The translations under genes and the position numbers were made by a program. From Ginsengibacter sp963792025 (lineage in GTDB: Bacteria; Bacteroidota; Bacteroidia; Chitinophagales; Chitinophagaceae), in contig CAWBUS010000006.1 of NCBI GenBank assembly GCA_963792025.1, positions 62,001 to 126,000 on the forward strand: DNA of 64,000 nucleotides, in the 5' to 3' direction. Under the pieces are notes generated by a model. The model had not been told where the DNA came from. It did not search any database and saw only the letters and a program-made list of their open reading frames with translations. Of the stretch, positions 28,334-38,818 are shown in pieces (the first letter of the stretch is position 1; every line of letters begins with the position of its first letter).

Positions 28334-29779
28334 ATGAGTCAAAATTCACTTCTTCAATCATACCAGGACCAGCCCAACGTGTGGGATGAGATGTTCAGCG
28401 CCGAAGGCATACGTTCTCCTTACAAAAATTTCGTTTCAGCTATCGAAGATTTACCCCCGGCAGAGATGACCCATAAAGATGAAATGGCCAAAAAGCTTTT
28501 CATGAGCCAGGGCATAACATTTACTGTTTACAGCAGCGGAGAAGGAATTGAAAAAATATTCCCGTTCGATATTGTTCCCCGTATCATTACCAGTACCGAG
28601 TGGACATTAATAGAATCGGGATTAAAGCAAAGACTGAAAGCATTAAATGTTTTTCTGAAAGATATTTATCATCGCCAGTTTATAATCAACGATGGAATAA
28701 TTCCGCCCCAGCTTATCTACTCGTGCCCTAATTTCTTAAGAGAAATGATGAATGTAGATGTGCCGTTCGACATATATACGCATGTATCAGGATTAGATCT
28801 TATCAGAGACGATGATGGAAAGTTCTATGTGCTGGAAGATAACCTGCGCACGCCTTCCGGCGTTTCGTATATGTTGGAAAACCGGAGCATTACTTACCGC
28901 ATCTTCCCGGATCTGTTACCTAAAAACAACGTTCGCTCCGTAAAAGAATATCCTGACCTTCTATATAAAAATTTAATGGCGCTTGCCAACAGGCAAGTTA
29001 GTAATCCAACGGTGGTATTGCTATCACCCGGCATTTATAATTCAGCATATTTTGAACATACAACACTGGCAAGACTAATGGGTATTGAATTGGTAGAGGG
29101 CCGTGACCTTATGGTAGATAACAATCATGTGTACATGAAAACCACTAAAGGTTTACAAAAGGTTGATGTTATATATCGCCGGGTTGATGATGAATTTATT
29201 GATCCGCTGGTTTTTAGACGCGACAGCATTTTAGGAGTTTCCGGCATTTACTGGGCATACCGAAAAGGAAATGTTGCTATAGTGAATGCGATGGGAAATG
29301 GAGTGGCCGATGATAAAGCAATTTATACTTACGTACCCGATATGATTCGATATTACCTGAACGAAGAACCCATCTTACAAAATATACCTACTTACCAGCT
29401 TGCCGATGGAGATAGTAAAAAATACGTTTTCGAAAATATGCATAAAATGGTTGTTAAACGCACCAACGAATCCGGCGGATATGGAATGCTCATGGGCAAC
29501 TCGGCGAGTGATGAGGAAATAAACAAATTCAAGGATGCTATTAATGCGGACCCCAGAAATTTTATTGCGCAGCCCATCATTAGCCTTTCGTCAACGCCGT
29601 GCTATATAAACGGTATCTTACAACCACGCCGCGTAGACTTAAGGCCATTTGCATTATATGGACCAGATGGAATTAATATAGTCCCCGGTGGTTTAACACG
29701 AGTTGCGTTGAAAGAAGGGTCTATGATAGTGAATTCTTCGCAAGGCGGTGGCAGCAAGGATACATGGGTGTTAGCTTAA
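28334..29779 (+). CDS. Circularly permuted type 2 ATP-grasp protein
   Basis: This 481-residue protein belongs to the permuted ATP-grasp (DUF404/DUF407) family, predicted to make peptide or amide bonds. Features include the N-terminal WDEMFSAEGIRSPYKNFV, the loop QGITFTVYS, GLDLIRDDDGKFYVLEDNLRTPSG (acidic metal/ATP-binding strand, E-D-N-x-R-x-P-S-G), DVIYRRVDDEFIDPL, VANAMGNGVADDK-type sequence, and the ending GGLTRVALKEGSMIVNSSQGGGSKDTWVL. It is the first gene of a conserved trio with alpha-E and transglutaminase-like proteins. Known literature groups these with amidoligase peptide-modification systems (Iyer and Aravind); the substrate is not established. Confidence 0.9.
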   Translation: MSQNSLLQSYQDQPNVWDEMFSAEGIRSPYKNFVSAIEDLPPAEMTHKDEMAKKLFMSQGITFTVYSSGEGIEKIFPFDIVPRIITSTEWTLIESGLKQRLKALNVFLKDIYHRQFIINDGIIPPQLIYSCPNFLREMMNVDVPFDIYTHVSGLDLIRDDDGKFYVLEDNLRTPSGVSYMLENRSITYRIFPDLLPKNNVRSVKEYPDLLYKNLMALANRQVSNPTVVLLSPGIYNSAYFEHTTLARLMGIELVEGRDLMVDNNHVYMKTTKGLQKVDVIYRRVDDEFIDPLVFRRDSILGVSGIYWAYRKGNVAIVNAMGNGVADDKAIYTYVPDMIRYYLNEEPILQNIPTYQLADGDSKKYVFENMHKMVVKRTNESGGYGMLMGNSASDEEINKFKDAINADPRNFIAQPIISLSSTPCYINGILQPRRVDLRPFALYGPDGINIVPGGLTRVALKEGSMIVNSSQGGGSKDTWVLA

Positions 29780-29887
29780 AAGATTGGGAGATATGAGAGA
29801 AAGTCAATGAGTCATCACTATGATTCATTGGTTGTGTTTGTATTTGATAATTTCTTAATCTTTCAAAATTTATACTTATAAACGCTT

Positions 29888-30823
29888 ATGTTAAGTAGAG
29901 TTGCAGATACAATTTATTGGCTTGGCCGATACATGGAAAGAACCAATGGCATGCTGCAGGTTATCCTTACACAGTACATCGCTTTGCAGGACGATGTTAC
30001 TGATTTTAAATGGATGCCTCTTCTCGAAATATACGGAGAACTCACTGACGAGGAGATACAGGAAATGGAATCAAGTTCTGCGAAGGCGCTTGAATACATG
30101 ATCTTCAATCGAACCAACAACGCCTCAGCCTATAATAATGTAATGTTTTCAAGGGAGAATGCAAGAGGCATACAGGATCACATCACTAAAGAAGTATGGC
30201 AATGCTTAAACGATTATTATCATTTTATCCGCGATGATAATTTACGAAAAGAAGTAAGCATGGCAGACCCAGTTTCAACTATCGACAGGTTGATAAGAAG
30301 TGGTTTGTTATTTACTGGAACGGTTGATAATACAATGACCCGGGGCGAAGGATTTACTTTTATTAATATTGGAAAATTCCTTGAAAGAGCGATCCATTCT
30401 ACCGATATAACAAGGATTACGATGAATGATTTAAGCAATAACCAACACGATGGTTATGAAGCTATCAAATTGAGATATCTGTTGTATTCTTTATTTGGTT
30501 TTGAAGTGTACCTGAAAACTTACAAAGGGAGTTTTACAAAAAAACATATCCTCGATCTTATTTTATACAACACTGATTTTCCGCATTCCATTTTATATAG
30601 CATGGAAAGATTGTATAAATATTTTTCAAGATTGCGTGCGGAAAGCCTTCCTGAAAACTATGAGCGACTTGAATTTTTAATAGGAAAAACTATGAACAAC
30701 ATTAAATATAGTAACGTACTTGATAGTGACATAAAAGAATTGGATGCATTTTTATTTCAAACAAGACTTGACCTTTTTGAAATTTCCGCAACCTTTAGTA
30801 AAACTTATTTTGGCAATTCTTAA
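29888..30823 (+). CDS. Alpha-E domain protein
   Basis: This is a 311-residue all-helical protein opening MLSRVADTIYWLGRYMERT, the signature of the alpha-E (DUF403) family, with repeated acidic helices (ENARGIQDHITKEVWQCLN, TRGEGFTFINIGKFLERA). It is always found next to permuted ATP-grasp and transglutaminase-like genes, and is here 108 bases from the former and 9 from the latter. The helical bundle is thought to be a partner or scaffold of the ATP-grasp enzyme; no reaction is known. The ORF is intact. Confidence 0.9.
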   Translation: MLSRVADTIYWLGRYMERTNGMLQVILTQYIALQDDVTDFKWMPLLEIYGELTDEEIQEMESSSAKALEYMIFNRTNNASAYNNVMFSRENARGIQDHITKEVWQCLNDYYHFIRDDNLRKEVSMADPVSTIDRLIRSGLLFTGTVDNTMTRGEGFTFINIGKFLERAIHSTDITRITMNDLSNNQHDGYEAIKLRYLLYSLFGFEVYLKTYKGSFTKKHILDLILYNTDFPHSILYSMERLYKYFSRLRAESLPENYERLEFLIGKTMNNIKYSNVLDSDIKELDAFLFQTRLDLFEISATFSKTYFGNS

Positions 30824-30832
30824 TACATCACA

Positions 30833-31814
30833 ATGCCTTCTTATAAAATAAAACATGTTACACTTTATTCTTACTCATCTACAGTTATAGATTGTACTAA
30901 CCAGATTATGTTGTATCCGATAGTTGATAGCCTCTTGGAGGTCCGTAACCAGGTAATAAAAATTTCACAATGATCCCGTGGTGGAAACATTTGTGGATTA
31001 TTTCGGAAATCATATTGGTGTCTTTTCTATTATTAAACCACATACGAGTTTAGTAATAGAATCTGTTGTGGATGTTATAACAAAACCTATTACTTTCCCC
31101 ATTGATGACATGAATGCATCAGGCCAATGGGAAATGTTGAAAAATTTAAAACACCATACTGCATATATGGATTTTTTGAAACCGGAAATATTTCCTTCCA
31201 GTACTGAGATAAAAAATATATTGAATGATTTTGTGAATGAAGAAAATACTCCCTTACAAAATGCAACGGCCCTTTCTGAATATGTTTATAATAATTTCAC
31301 CTATCAAAAAGGTATCACGAATGTTGAATCTAAAACAGAAGAGGTGTGGCAATTGAAAGCAGGCGTATGCCAGGATTTTGCACATATTTTATTAATTTTT
31401 CTTCGCATGTTTGAAATTCCTTCACGATATGTAAGTGGATACATTTGCCCGAAAGATAAAGAAATGCGTGGCGAAGGCGCAACGCATGCGTGGGTGGAAG
31501 CCTATATTCCCAATTATGGATGGCTGGGTCTTGATCCAACGAACAATTGTGTTGTAAATGACGGTCATGTTCGCCTGGCCACCGGGCGAGATTTTGCAGA
31601 TTGTACTCCTGTAAAAGGCACTTACAAAGGATCGGGAGATCACACATTAGAAGTATTTGTAGAAATACATGATGGAAATTCAAATAAAAAATCTGAAAAA
31701 CAGGGTGCCAAATTCAGTTACCAATCAAGAAATCCGGGCGAACCCGTTAACTCTTACAGGTACTTTATCGAGGCGCAGCAGAAACAACAGCAACAACAAC
31801 AGCAACAACAATAA
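30833..31814 (+). CDS. Transglutaminase-like protease domain protein (one frameshift)
   Basis: The frame starts at 30833 (MPSYKIKHVTLYSYSSTVIDCTNQIMLYP), the beta-rich N-terminal domain typical of this family. It needs one +1 correction near 30970 to continue into NDPVVETFVDYFGN and the core. The catalytic triad is visible: Cys in AGVCQDFAHILL, His in GATHAWVEAYIPNYGW, and Asp in LGLDPTNN. The corrected length is 326 residues. The protein ends in a run of Gln (QQKQ then nine Q) encoded by CAA/CAG repeats. It is the third gene of the ATP-grasp/alpha-E/transglutaminase trio; such proteins are predicted cysteine peptidases or amide-bond formers acting with the ATP-grasp enzyme. Confidence 0.85.
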
Positions 31815-31826
31815 CAATAATAACAA
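31776..31826 (+). repeat. CAA/CAG/TAA trinucleotide microsatellite at the end of the transglutaminase gene
   Basis: The last codons and the first bases past the stop form an imperfect trinucleotide tract (CAG/CAA then TAA/CAA/TAA). It encodes the poly-Gln tail, ends the gene through an A substitution, and could vary in length by slippage. Confidence 0.7.
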
Positions 31827-31885
31827 GCGTTCAGCCAGGTAACTATCTTTTATGGTTAAACGCATTTATATCTTAAATTGCAAGT

Positions 31886-32884
31886 ATGAGTTACACTGCC
31901 GGTACAAACCGATACGATCAAATGCAATATCGCCGATGCGGTAATAGCGGCGTAATGCTTCCATTAATTTCCCTTGGCCTATGGCATAACTTCGGCGAGA
32001 TTGATGACTTTGAAAATTGCAGAAAGATTTTGCATACTGCTTTTGATCAAGGCATTACGCACTTCGATCTTGCCAATAATTATGGTCCCCCTCCGGGTGC
32101 CGGTGAAACTACTTTTGGAAAAATATTTAAGAAAGATTTTAAACCGTATCGCGATGAATTAATCATTTCCTCCAAGGCAGGATATAAAATGTGGGATGGT
32201 CCTTATGGCGATTGGGGTTCTAAAAAATATCTCGTTGCAAGTCTTGACCAAAGCCTGCAAAGAATGGGGCTGGATTATGTTGATATATTTTATCACCATC
32301 GTCCTGATCCTGAAACTCCATTGGAAGAAACTATGACAGCACTCGATCTTATCGTACGGCAGGGTAAAGCTTTATATGTCGGCATATCAAGTTATCAGCC
32401 TGAAGAAGCAGACAAGGCAATAAATATGTTAAGAGAATTAGGAACTCCGTGCCTTATTCACCAGCCAAGATATTCAATGCTCGATCGTTGGGTTGAAAAT
32501 GGCTTGTTGGATGTATTAGGAAAAGAAAAAGTGGGTTGCATTACGTTTTCATCACTGGCGCAGGGAATACTTACCAATAAATATTTAAAGGGAATTCCAA
32601 AAGATTCCAGAGTAGGAAGGCACCTGGAAAATGGCGCTATAACTGAATCGCAGGTTTCTAAAGAAGTTATAGAAAAGGCAAAAAAATTAAATGCAATCGC
32701 TACAGAAAGAAATCAATCACTTGCACAAATGGCTATTGCATGGGTTTTAAAAGATGAACGAATCACTTCTGTAATTCTTGGAGCCAGCAAACCAAAGCAG
32801 GTAACTGATGCAATTGGCGCTATAAAAAATTTCAATTTTTCTAAGGAAGAATTAGAAAGTATTGATAGTATTCTCAATCAATAA
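31886..32884 (+). CDS. Aldo/keto reductase, L-glyceraldehyde 3-phosphate reductase-like
   Basis: This 332-residue AKR14-like (YghZ/GPR) enzyme has FGEIDDFENCRKILHTAFDQGITHFDLANNYGPPPG with catalytic Asp and Tyr, ISSKAGYKMWDGPYG with Lys, and FYHHRPDPETPLEETM with His. The 'NNYGPPPGAGE' stretch and 'MWDGPYGDWGSKKYL' are strongly characteristic of L-glyceraldehyde-3-phosphate reductase, which detoxifies aldehydes such as methylglyoxal with NADPH. The ORF is intact, convergent with the GH27 gene and 71 bases after the transglutaminase gene. Confidence 0.88.
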   Translation: MSYTAGTNRYDQMQYRRCGNSGVMLPLISLGLWHNFGEIDDFENCRKILHTAFDQGITHFDLANNYGPPPGAGETTFGKIFKKDFKPYRDELIISSKAGYKMWDGPYGDWGSKKYLVASLDQSLQRMGLDYVDIFYHHRPDPETPLEETMTALDLIVRQGKALYVGISSYQPEEADKAINMLRELGTPCLIHQPRYSMLDRWVENGLLDVLGKEKVGCITFSSLAQGILTNKYLKGIPKDSRVGRHLENGAITESQVSKEVIEKAKKLNAIATERNQSLAQMAIAWVLKDERITSVILGASKPKQVTDAIGAIKNFNFSKEELESIDSILNQ

Positions 32885-32921
32885 TTTTTCAAAAGCAATT
32901 TCAACCGAATAAATAACCATA

Positions 32922-34137
32922 TTATTTTATCAGCCTCACTACAATTACATCATGAGAAGGCAACATTGCCGTTAATGGCTTTTGTGTGTCACCCATATTA
33001 CTCATCGCCCAAAGATTCCTGATTTTATAAGTGTGTTCATTGGCATTCATTGTCTTATTGAAAAGTGTGTCGGTAATCACCTCAGTCTTTCCAGTTAAAA
33101 TTTACCTTCATAGGCGTATGCGACCTGTTCAAAAAGCAAACTGCCCAATCATCGTTGCTTAAAGGTTTTACATAAACTTCAAGACTATCTTTGGATTTAT
33201 ACAAAAATCCTTCCATCCCTGCCACATCCTGGTTTACCGCTATTATTTCTTTATTGGTAAGAATGGCATTCGTTTCTTTTGTCATTTTTCTTAAATCGTT
33301 TCCGGCAATCAATGGTGCTGCCAGCATGCACCACAATGAAAAATGAGATCTGTCTTCGGCTACGCTCATACCGTTACCTACCTCCAGCATATCAGGATCG
33401 TTCCAATGCCCCGGGCCTGCATATTTTCTTAAGCCTTTTTGAAGATCGACAATTGGCATTACACCTAATTGTTTCCAGGTTCCATGATCTATAACGCCGT
33501 CAAAGAGTGCTGAAATATCACCGGTTGTCCGCCAAAGTTCTCCTACATTTTCTGCCCACTCCCACGGCTTATTGGTTCCCCATTCGCAAAGGCTAAATAC
33601 AATCGGGCGGCCTGCCAGTTTTAACGCTTTGCTCATGGTGTTATAGGCTTCCTTCGCATTGATTCCATCGGTATAACACCAATCAAATTTTAAATAGTCA
33701 ATGCCCAGTGATGCATAAAATCTTGCATCCTGGTATTCGTATCCTCTCGTGCCCGGATAGCCTGCACAGGTTTTTGTTCCGGCACAATTATACAAGCCAA
33801 ACTTCAAGCCTTTTGCATGTACATAATCCACCAATACTTTCATTCCATTAGGAAATTTTTTAGGGTCAGGAACGAGATCACCCGTAATCTTATCTCTTTC
33901 CATCGCCATCCATCCATCATCCAAAACAAGGTAAGTATAGCCTGCATCTTTCATCCCGGAAGAAACCATTACGTCTGCAATTCCTCTCACAAGTGAATCA
34001 CTGATCTTCGTCTGAAAAGTATTCCAGCTATTCCAACCCATTGGCGGAGTCATGGCAAGTCCATCATATTTTTGAGCATATAATTTTGCGCAGCTAACAA
34101 TCAATAACGCAAATAAGAATTTAAGTTTCATGATCAA
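32922..34137 (-). CDS. GH27 alpha-galactosidase (one frameshift)
   Basis: This secreted (signal peptide ending ..KLYAQ) family 27 glycoside hydrolase removes alpha-1,6-galactose from galactomannan or related glycans. The motifs are MTPPMGWNSWNTF, YLVLDDGWM, FGLYNCAGTKTCAGYPG, the nucleophile region YLKFDWCYTDG, and the late acid/base region GELWRTTGDIS. A +1 break near 33084 splits off the C-terminal beta domain, which continues in another frame as EVITDTLFNKTMNANEHTYKI to HDVIVVRLIK. The corrected length is 404 residues, normal for the family. It is the last gene of the mannan operon, 9 bases after GH3. Confidence 0.9.
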
Positions 34138-34146
34138 TATTTAATA

Positions 34147-36440
34147 TTAATAAATAACGGTTTTATCTACACTGAACAAAGCGGTTTGATTGGCAATTGC
34201 GATTTTAAAATCTCCCGCCTCAAGCGTTTTTTTATTATCAGTATTTACAAATGCCAGGTCTTTCAAAGGAAGTTTAAACGTTACTGTTTTAGATTCTCCC
34301 GCTTTCAAATCAACTTTCTCAAATCCTCTTAGTCTTTTAACATCCGGAGTGAGCGACGCCACAAGATCAGATACAAATAACTCAACTACTTCCTTACCAT
34401 CACGGCTACCCGAATTTTTAACGGTGACATTTATCGTTGCAGTTCCGTTCGGGTGAATACATTTTTTTATCAACAGTTAAATTGCTGTATTCAAAAGTTG
34501 TATAGGATAATCCGAAACCAAATTGATATTGCGGATTATAATCTCCGCCCTGCGGATTACCTTCGCCTTCCGAAGGCTTGTGAATGTACGGCACTAATGA
34601 ATTCGTAAACCGCGGATAAGTAATGGGAAGTTTACCACTTGGGTTAACATCGCCCGTAAGAATATCAGCTAATGCATCTGCACCATAATTGGAAGGAAGG
34701 TACATATCAAGAATAGCCGCAGCTCCGGGTTCTACATCATTAATGATTCTTGGCCTGCCTTCGTTTAAAATAAATATTACCGGTTTACCAGTTTTAATCA
34801 TAGCATTTGCTAATAAAAGCTGGTTACGGGATAATGTCAGATCATCCAGGTTGCCGGGCGTTTCAGTATAACTATTTTCCCCGATGCATAATAAAACATA
34901 GTCAACTTTTGCAGCAGCCTTTACAGCGGCATCAATATCAACAATCGAATCTTGGTAATATTGTCCCTGCATATTATAGGCAACGCCTTTTTCATATAAA
35001 ACATTGGTCGGTCCGAATTTTTTTTGAACGGCTTCCAAAATGGTATTATACTTTTCGGCATACTCATCGGTTTTTTCTCCCTGCCATGTATAGGTCCATC
35101 CGCCATTTAATGTGCGCATAGAGTTTGCGTTAGGACCGGTTACCAGTACTTTCGCAGTTTTCGGCAATGGCAATACATTGTTTGTATTCTTTAGAAGTGT
35201 TATTGATTCTGCCGCGGTATTATAGGATGCTTTTTCAAATTCCGCACTTCCAAATTTCGGATAATCTTTTAAATAGGTCATTGGCGTTTCAAAGAGTTTC
35301 AATTCTTCCTTCACTCTTAATATTCTTGTAACGGCATCATTTATGCGGCCCATAGAAACTTTACCTTCTTTAACCAATGCGATCAGATCGGTACAAAATT
35401 CCTGGTAATTGTAAGGAATCATCGACATATCGATGCCCGCATTAATGGCAAGCATGATAGCGCCTTTGATGTCTTTTGTAATATGGTCACGCCGGTACAC
35501 ATTTTCAATATCCTGCCAGTCGCTTACAATAAATCCTGTAAAGCCCAATTCGTCTTTTAGAATATCAGTAAGAATATGTTTATTGATGTGCGTGGGTATT
35601 CCATTAATCAATGCGGAGTTGACCATAACCGTTCTTGCGTTTGCGTCTACGCATGCCTGGAAGGGAGGCAAATGGTATTCACGTAAATAATTTTCAGGTA
35701 TCCATGCATCCGTTCTGTCGTGGCCCGATTTTGGGTCAGAATAAGCCATATAATGTTTCAAGACTAACAACCAATTTTTCTTTACTGCCAATGGGATCCT
35801 GAACGCCATGTACAAATGCAACACCCATTTGCGAACTCAAATAAGGATCTTCACCATAATCTTCCCAAATACGCGGCCACTCCGGATTTGTGCCTAAATC
35901 CAACACAGGCGAATATGTCCACGGCACACTCGCCGCTCTCGATTCATACGCCGTAATTACGCCGGCATTAAAAATCAGTTGCGGATTCCAGGTTGCCGCC
36001 TGTCCAATTTCCTGCGGAAATAATGTTGCACCTGCAACATAGTTAACACCATGATTATCGTCAAGTCCATATAAGATTGGGATTTTCAACCTCGTCTCTT
36101 TAGTTGTATTTTGTATTTTTTCAATAATGTTGTTCCATTGTTCGGCGTTTTGCAAACCTGGCGTATTAAGTATTGATCCAATTTTATATTTAACCACCGC
36201 TTTCTTAAAAGTATCCTGGTTAAAAACAAAACTCCCGTTTCTTATTTTTCCCAATGATTCAATGGATACCTGGGCCATTTGCCCTACCTTTTCCTCTAAA
36301 GTCATTTGCTTTAACAAGGCACTCACTTTTGCATCGATGGCAGGATCCCTTGATTGCTGCGCTTCGGTTACTATAGGCAGTGCCGCAAAGGCAATGATTA
36401 AAAAAAGAATTGATCGTTTGCCGTTACATACGCATCTCAT
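34147..36440 (-). CDS. GH3 beta-glycosidase (two frameshifts)
   Basis: This is a secreted GH3 enzyme (BglX-like) of 763 residues after removing +1 bases near 35760 and 34458. It has a signal peptide ending ITEAQ-like, the N-terminal barrel with VSALLKQMTLEEKVGQMAQV and LYGLDDNHGVNY, the nucleophile in GFIVSDWQDIEN, the second alpha/beta domain (VLVTGPNA, VDYVLLCIGE), QFGFGLSYTTFEY and the C-terminal fibronectin III domain (VTVKNSGSRDGKEVVELFVSD). It would act on beta-glucosides or beta-mannosides released from glucomannan in the periplasm. It lies between the TolB-like and GH27 genes. Confidence 0.9.
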
Positions 36441-36489
36441 ATTAAGCTTGCTTGGTTTTAAAAATCTTTTATAAAAAATTTCAGTTGAA

Positions 36490-38001
36490 TTATTTCATCG
36501 TATCACTATTACTCACAAACGCAATTTTTTTACTATCAGGCGACCATGATGGTGTGTTTATCGAACCTTGTCCTCCATATAAATAGGCAATTACTTTAAG
36601 ATCGCCGCCGGAGGCAGGCATCATGCGCAAATAAACATGTTTGTAAAAAGGATGATCGTCAGGTTTGATGTCTTTGGAAAATGATAAACAAACGATCCAC
36701 TTTCCATCAGGCGAAACATGGGCAAACCAGTTGTTGTATTCATCATTAGTTATTTGCTGCTGATCACTGCCATCAACATTCATCCGCCACAATTGCATGA
36801 GGCCGCTTCTCGTTGAGTTGAAATAAATGTATTTTCCATCGGGACTAAATTCTGATCCATCATCGAGACCGGGAGATTTGGTGAGTTGGATTTCTTCGCC
36901 ACCAGCGGAGGGAATTTTATAAATATCAAAATCACTATTTCGTTGACCCGTAAACGTTAGCCATTTTCCATCCGGTGACCAGCCATGTAAATAAGAAAGT
37001 TTTGTAGGCGTAATCTGCTTTGGTATGCCGCCACCAATGGGAACTGTATAAACAACAGAATTTATTTTACCATCAGCACTTTTACTGCTCAAGCCCAGCA
37101 TCTTTCCGTCAAAAGAAATTACATGATCGTTATTATTGCTTTTAACATTACCTGTGTTGATCAATACAGAATTGTGGCTTTGCAGATTAAACCGGTACAT
37201 TAATCCTTCCGTATTGTAAATCAAACTTTTTCCATCGCGTGTCCAGTTAGGCGCCTGCAACGATTTTGGCGAATTATATAGAACCTGGCGCTTACCTGTA
37301 AATACATCCATCGTTTCAATGCTGCTGCCGATATAATCTTTATACGGAACAAAATCTTCTTTCGCGGGAACAATAATCCGTACATTATCGAACGACACTT
37401 TTTCTACAACATCTTTATTATGCGAGCAAATAAACAATCCAACATATACATCGTCGCCGAGGTCAAGATCCGTTATCTCTTGTGTTACAAAGGGCTCTCC
37501 AAAATGAGCAACCGACATGATGTATTGCTTTCCTTTTCTTTCTAACTGGATTACATCAGGCGCACTAATGGTGAATTTTGTTTCTTCAACATTTGTCTTA
37601 TCCATTTTCCTGTATTGAAGTGACGTAAGACCATCGCCATGAATGGTTGCAGCTACCATAGGTGAGGTACTGTCAAGATTTGCCCGAACCATCCAGCCAA
37701 ATTTACGATGCTCTTCAACACCTTTGCCAATTAGATGGCCTCTTGCCTGCAGAATAAAATTTCCTTTCATTTTTTTCCATACATAATGAAAGTCATCATG
37801 GGTAAACCAGATGTTGGTTCCCGAACCAGAAAGTAAATAATCGCCGGTTGATCAATCATAACTTCCACTTCCGGCATGTAATATTTTTCCTACATCAGTT
37901 TGCTCTTCAAACACGCCTAACCGTTGCGAAAATGAATTTATTCCGGATAAAATACTAATGGTCAACAATAAAATTTTTAAGTGTGAAAATTTGAATTGCA
38001 T
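36490..38001 (-). CDS. Secreted TolB-like beta-propeller protein with in-frame TGA
   Basis: The frame from ATG 37999-38001 (MQFKFSHLKILLLTISIL, a signal peptide) runs 503 residues with one TGA at 37852-37854 (..GSGSYD-stop-STGDYLLSGSG). The N-terminal half is a lectin-like/DUF1349-type beta-sandwich (GTNIWFTHDDFHYVW, KGNFILQARG). The C-terminal half is a PD40/TolB propeller (DGKSLIYNTEG, SPDGKWLTFTG, SPDGKYIYFNSTRSG, SPDGKWIVCL, SPDSKKIAFVS). The gene is commonly annotated as 'biopolymer transporter TolR' in Bacteroidota; a carbohydrate-binding or surface role is inferred. The TGA may be a base error. It is 10 bases from the NIPSNAP gene. Confidence 0.8.
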
Positions 38002-38011
38002 AATTTATGTT

Positions 38012-38791
38012 TTAATAATCCGAATAAGAAGTGCCGTGCATTAAAATACTATCGATATGGGAAACAGAAACTTTATTTTCATTTGCAGGATCCGAAGATA
38101 TTTCTTTCCATTTTGCATCACTGCTAAAAACTTTCCATTGCGCATTTCTTTCTTCTACGCTATTAAATATTGGCATATACATAAGGTTCGGCATGTGACT
38201 TCCTGATAAAACACGTCCATAAAACACGGGATTGAATCCAAGCCTGTTAAAAATGCCTATCTCATCTTTATTAAACATTGCCATCTTTTTTGCCAATAAA
38301 TTTTCAGTCGGACTTTCATAACTTCTTAGTTCGAAAACCCTTTCTGTATTTTTTGTTGTTGGCAATAATAATTTCTGCTGCCCTTCAAACGCTTCCAATA
38401 AAATCGACTCCATTCGTTCGTAAGGGGCTTCGTCAGCAGGGGCCGCAAGAAAATCTTTAGCAGCGGTTGCGTAGGTAATATCTTTTAAAAGATTCTGATC
38501 AATTTTAAGCCACTCTTCTTCAGATTTAAAAGGAATCAGCACATAGACCAGTTTGATTGAAGCGGTGTCATTTCCAATGGGTGTAAATACTCCGATGTTC
38601 TTTACATTATACCGATGCAATGCAGGCAGGTAATCATTTTCAAGATATTCATTTACTTGTTTTAACTGGGTGTCATTTTTACAATGGTAAATTTTTATTT
38701 GATAAAAATCACGAGGGCCTTTTGCAAATAAGGGTAAAGAGAAGTTTAGAAACAAAGCGGCTATACAACCAGCTTTAATCGTGGCAATCAT
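38012..38791 (-). CDS. NIPSNAP-family protein
   Basis: This 259-residue protein has a signal peptide (ending LPLFAKG) and two ferredoxin-like NIPSNAP repeats: YQIKIYHCKNDTQLKQVNEYLENDYLPALHRYNVKNIGVF, and the second starting ERVFELRSYESPTENLLAKKMAMF, with FNSVEERNAQWKVFSSDAKWKEISS as the usual end. NIPSNAP domains have no settled catalytic role. Copies are common in Bacteroidota carbohydrate loci, possibly as sugar-binding or isomerase-like partners. The spacing (10 and 27 bases) puts it firmly in the mannan operon. Confidence 0.85.
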   Translation of the reverse strand: MIATIKAGCIAALFLNFSLPLFAKGPRDFYQIKIYHCKNDTQLKQVNEYLENDYLPALHRYNVKNIGVFTPIGNDTASIKLVYVLIPFKSEEEWLKIDQNLLKDITYATAAKDFLAAPADEAPYERMESILLEAFEGQQKLLLPTTKNTERVFELRSYESPTENLLAKKMAMFNKDEIGIFNRLGFNPVFYGRVLSGSHMPNLMYMPIFNSVEERNAQWKVFSSDAKWKEISSDPANENKVSVSHIDSILMHGTSYSDY

Positions 38792-38818
38792 TTTTATAAA
38801 TTAAAATGTTATTAAATT

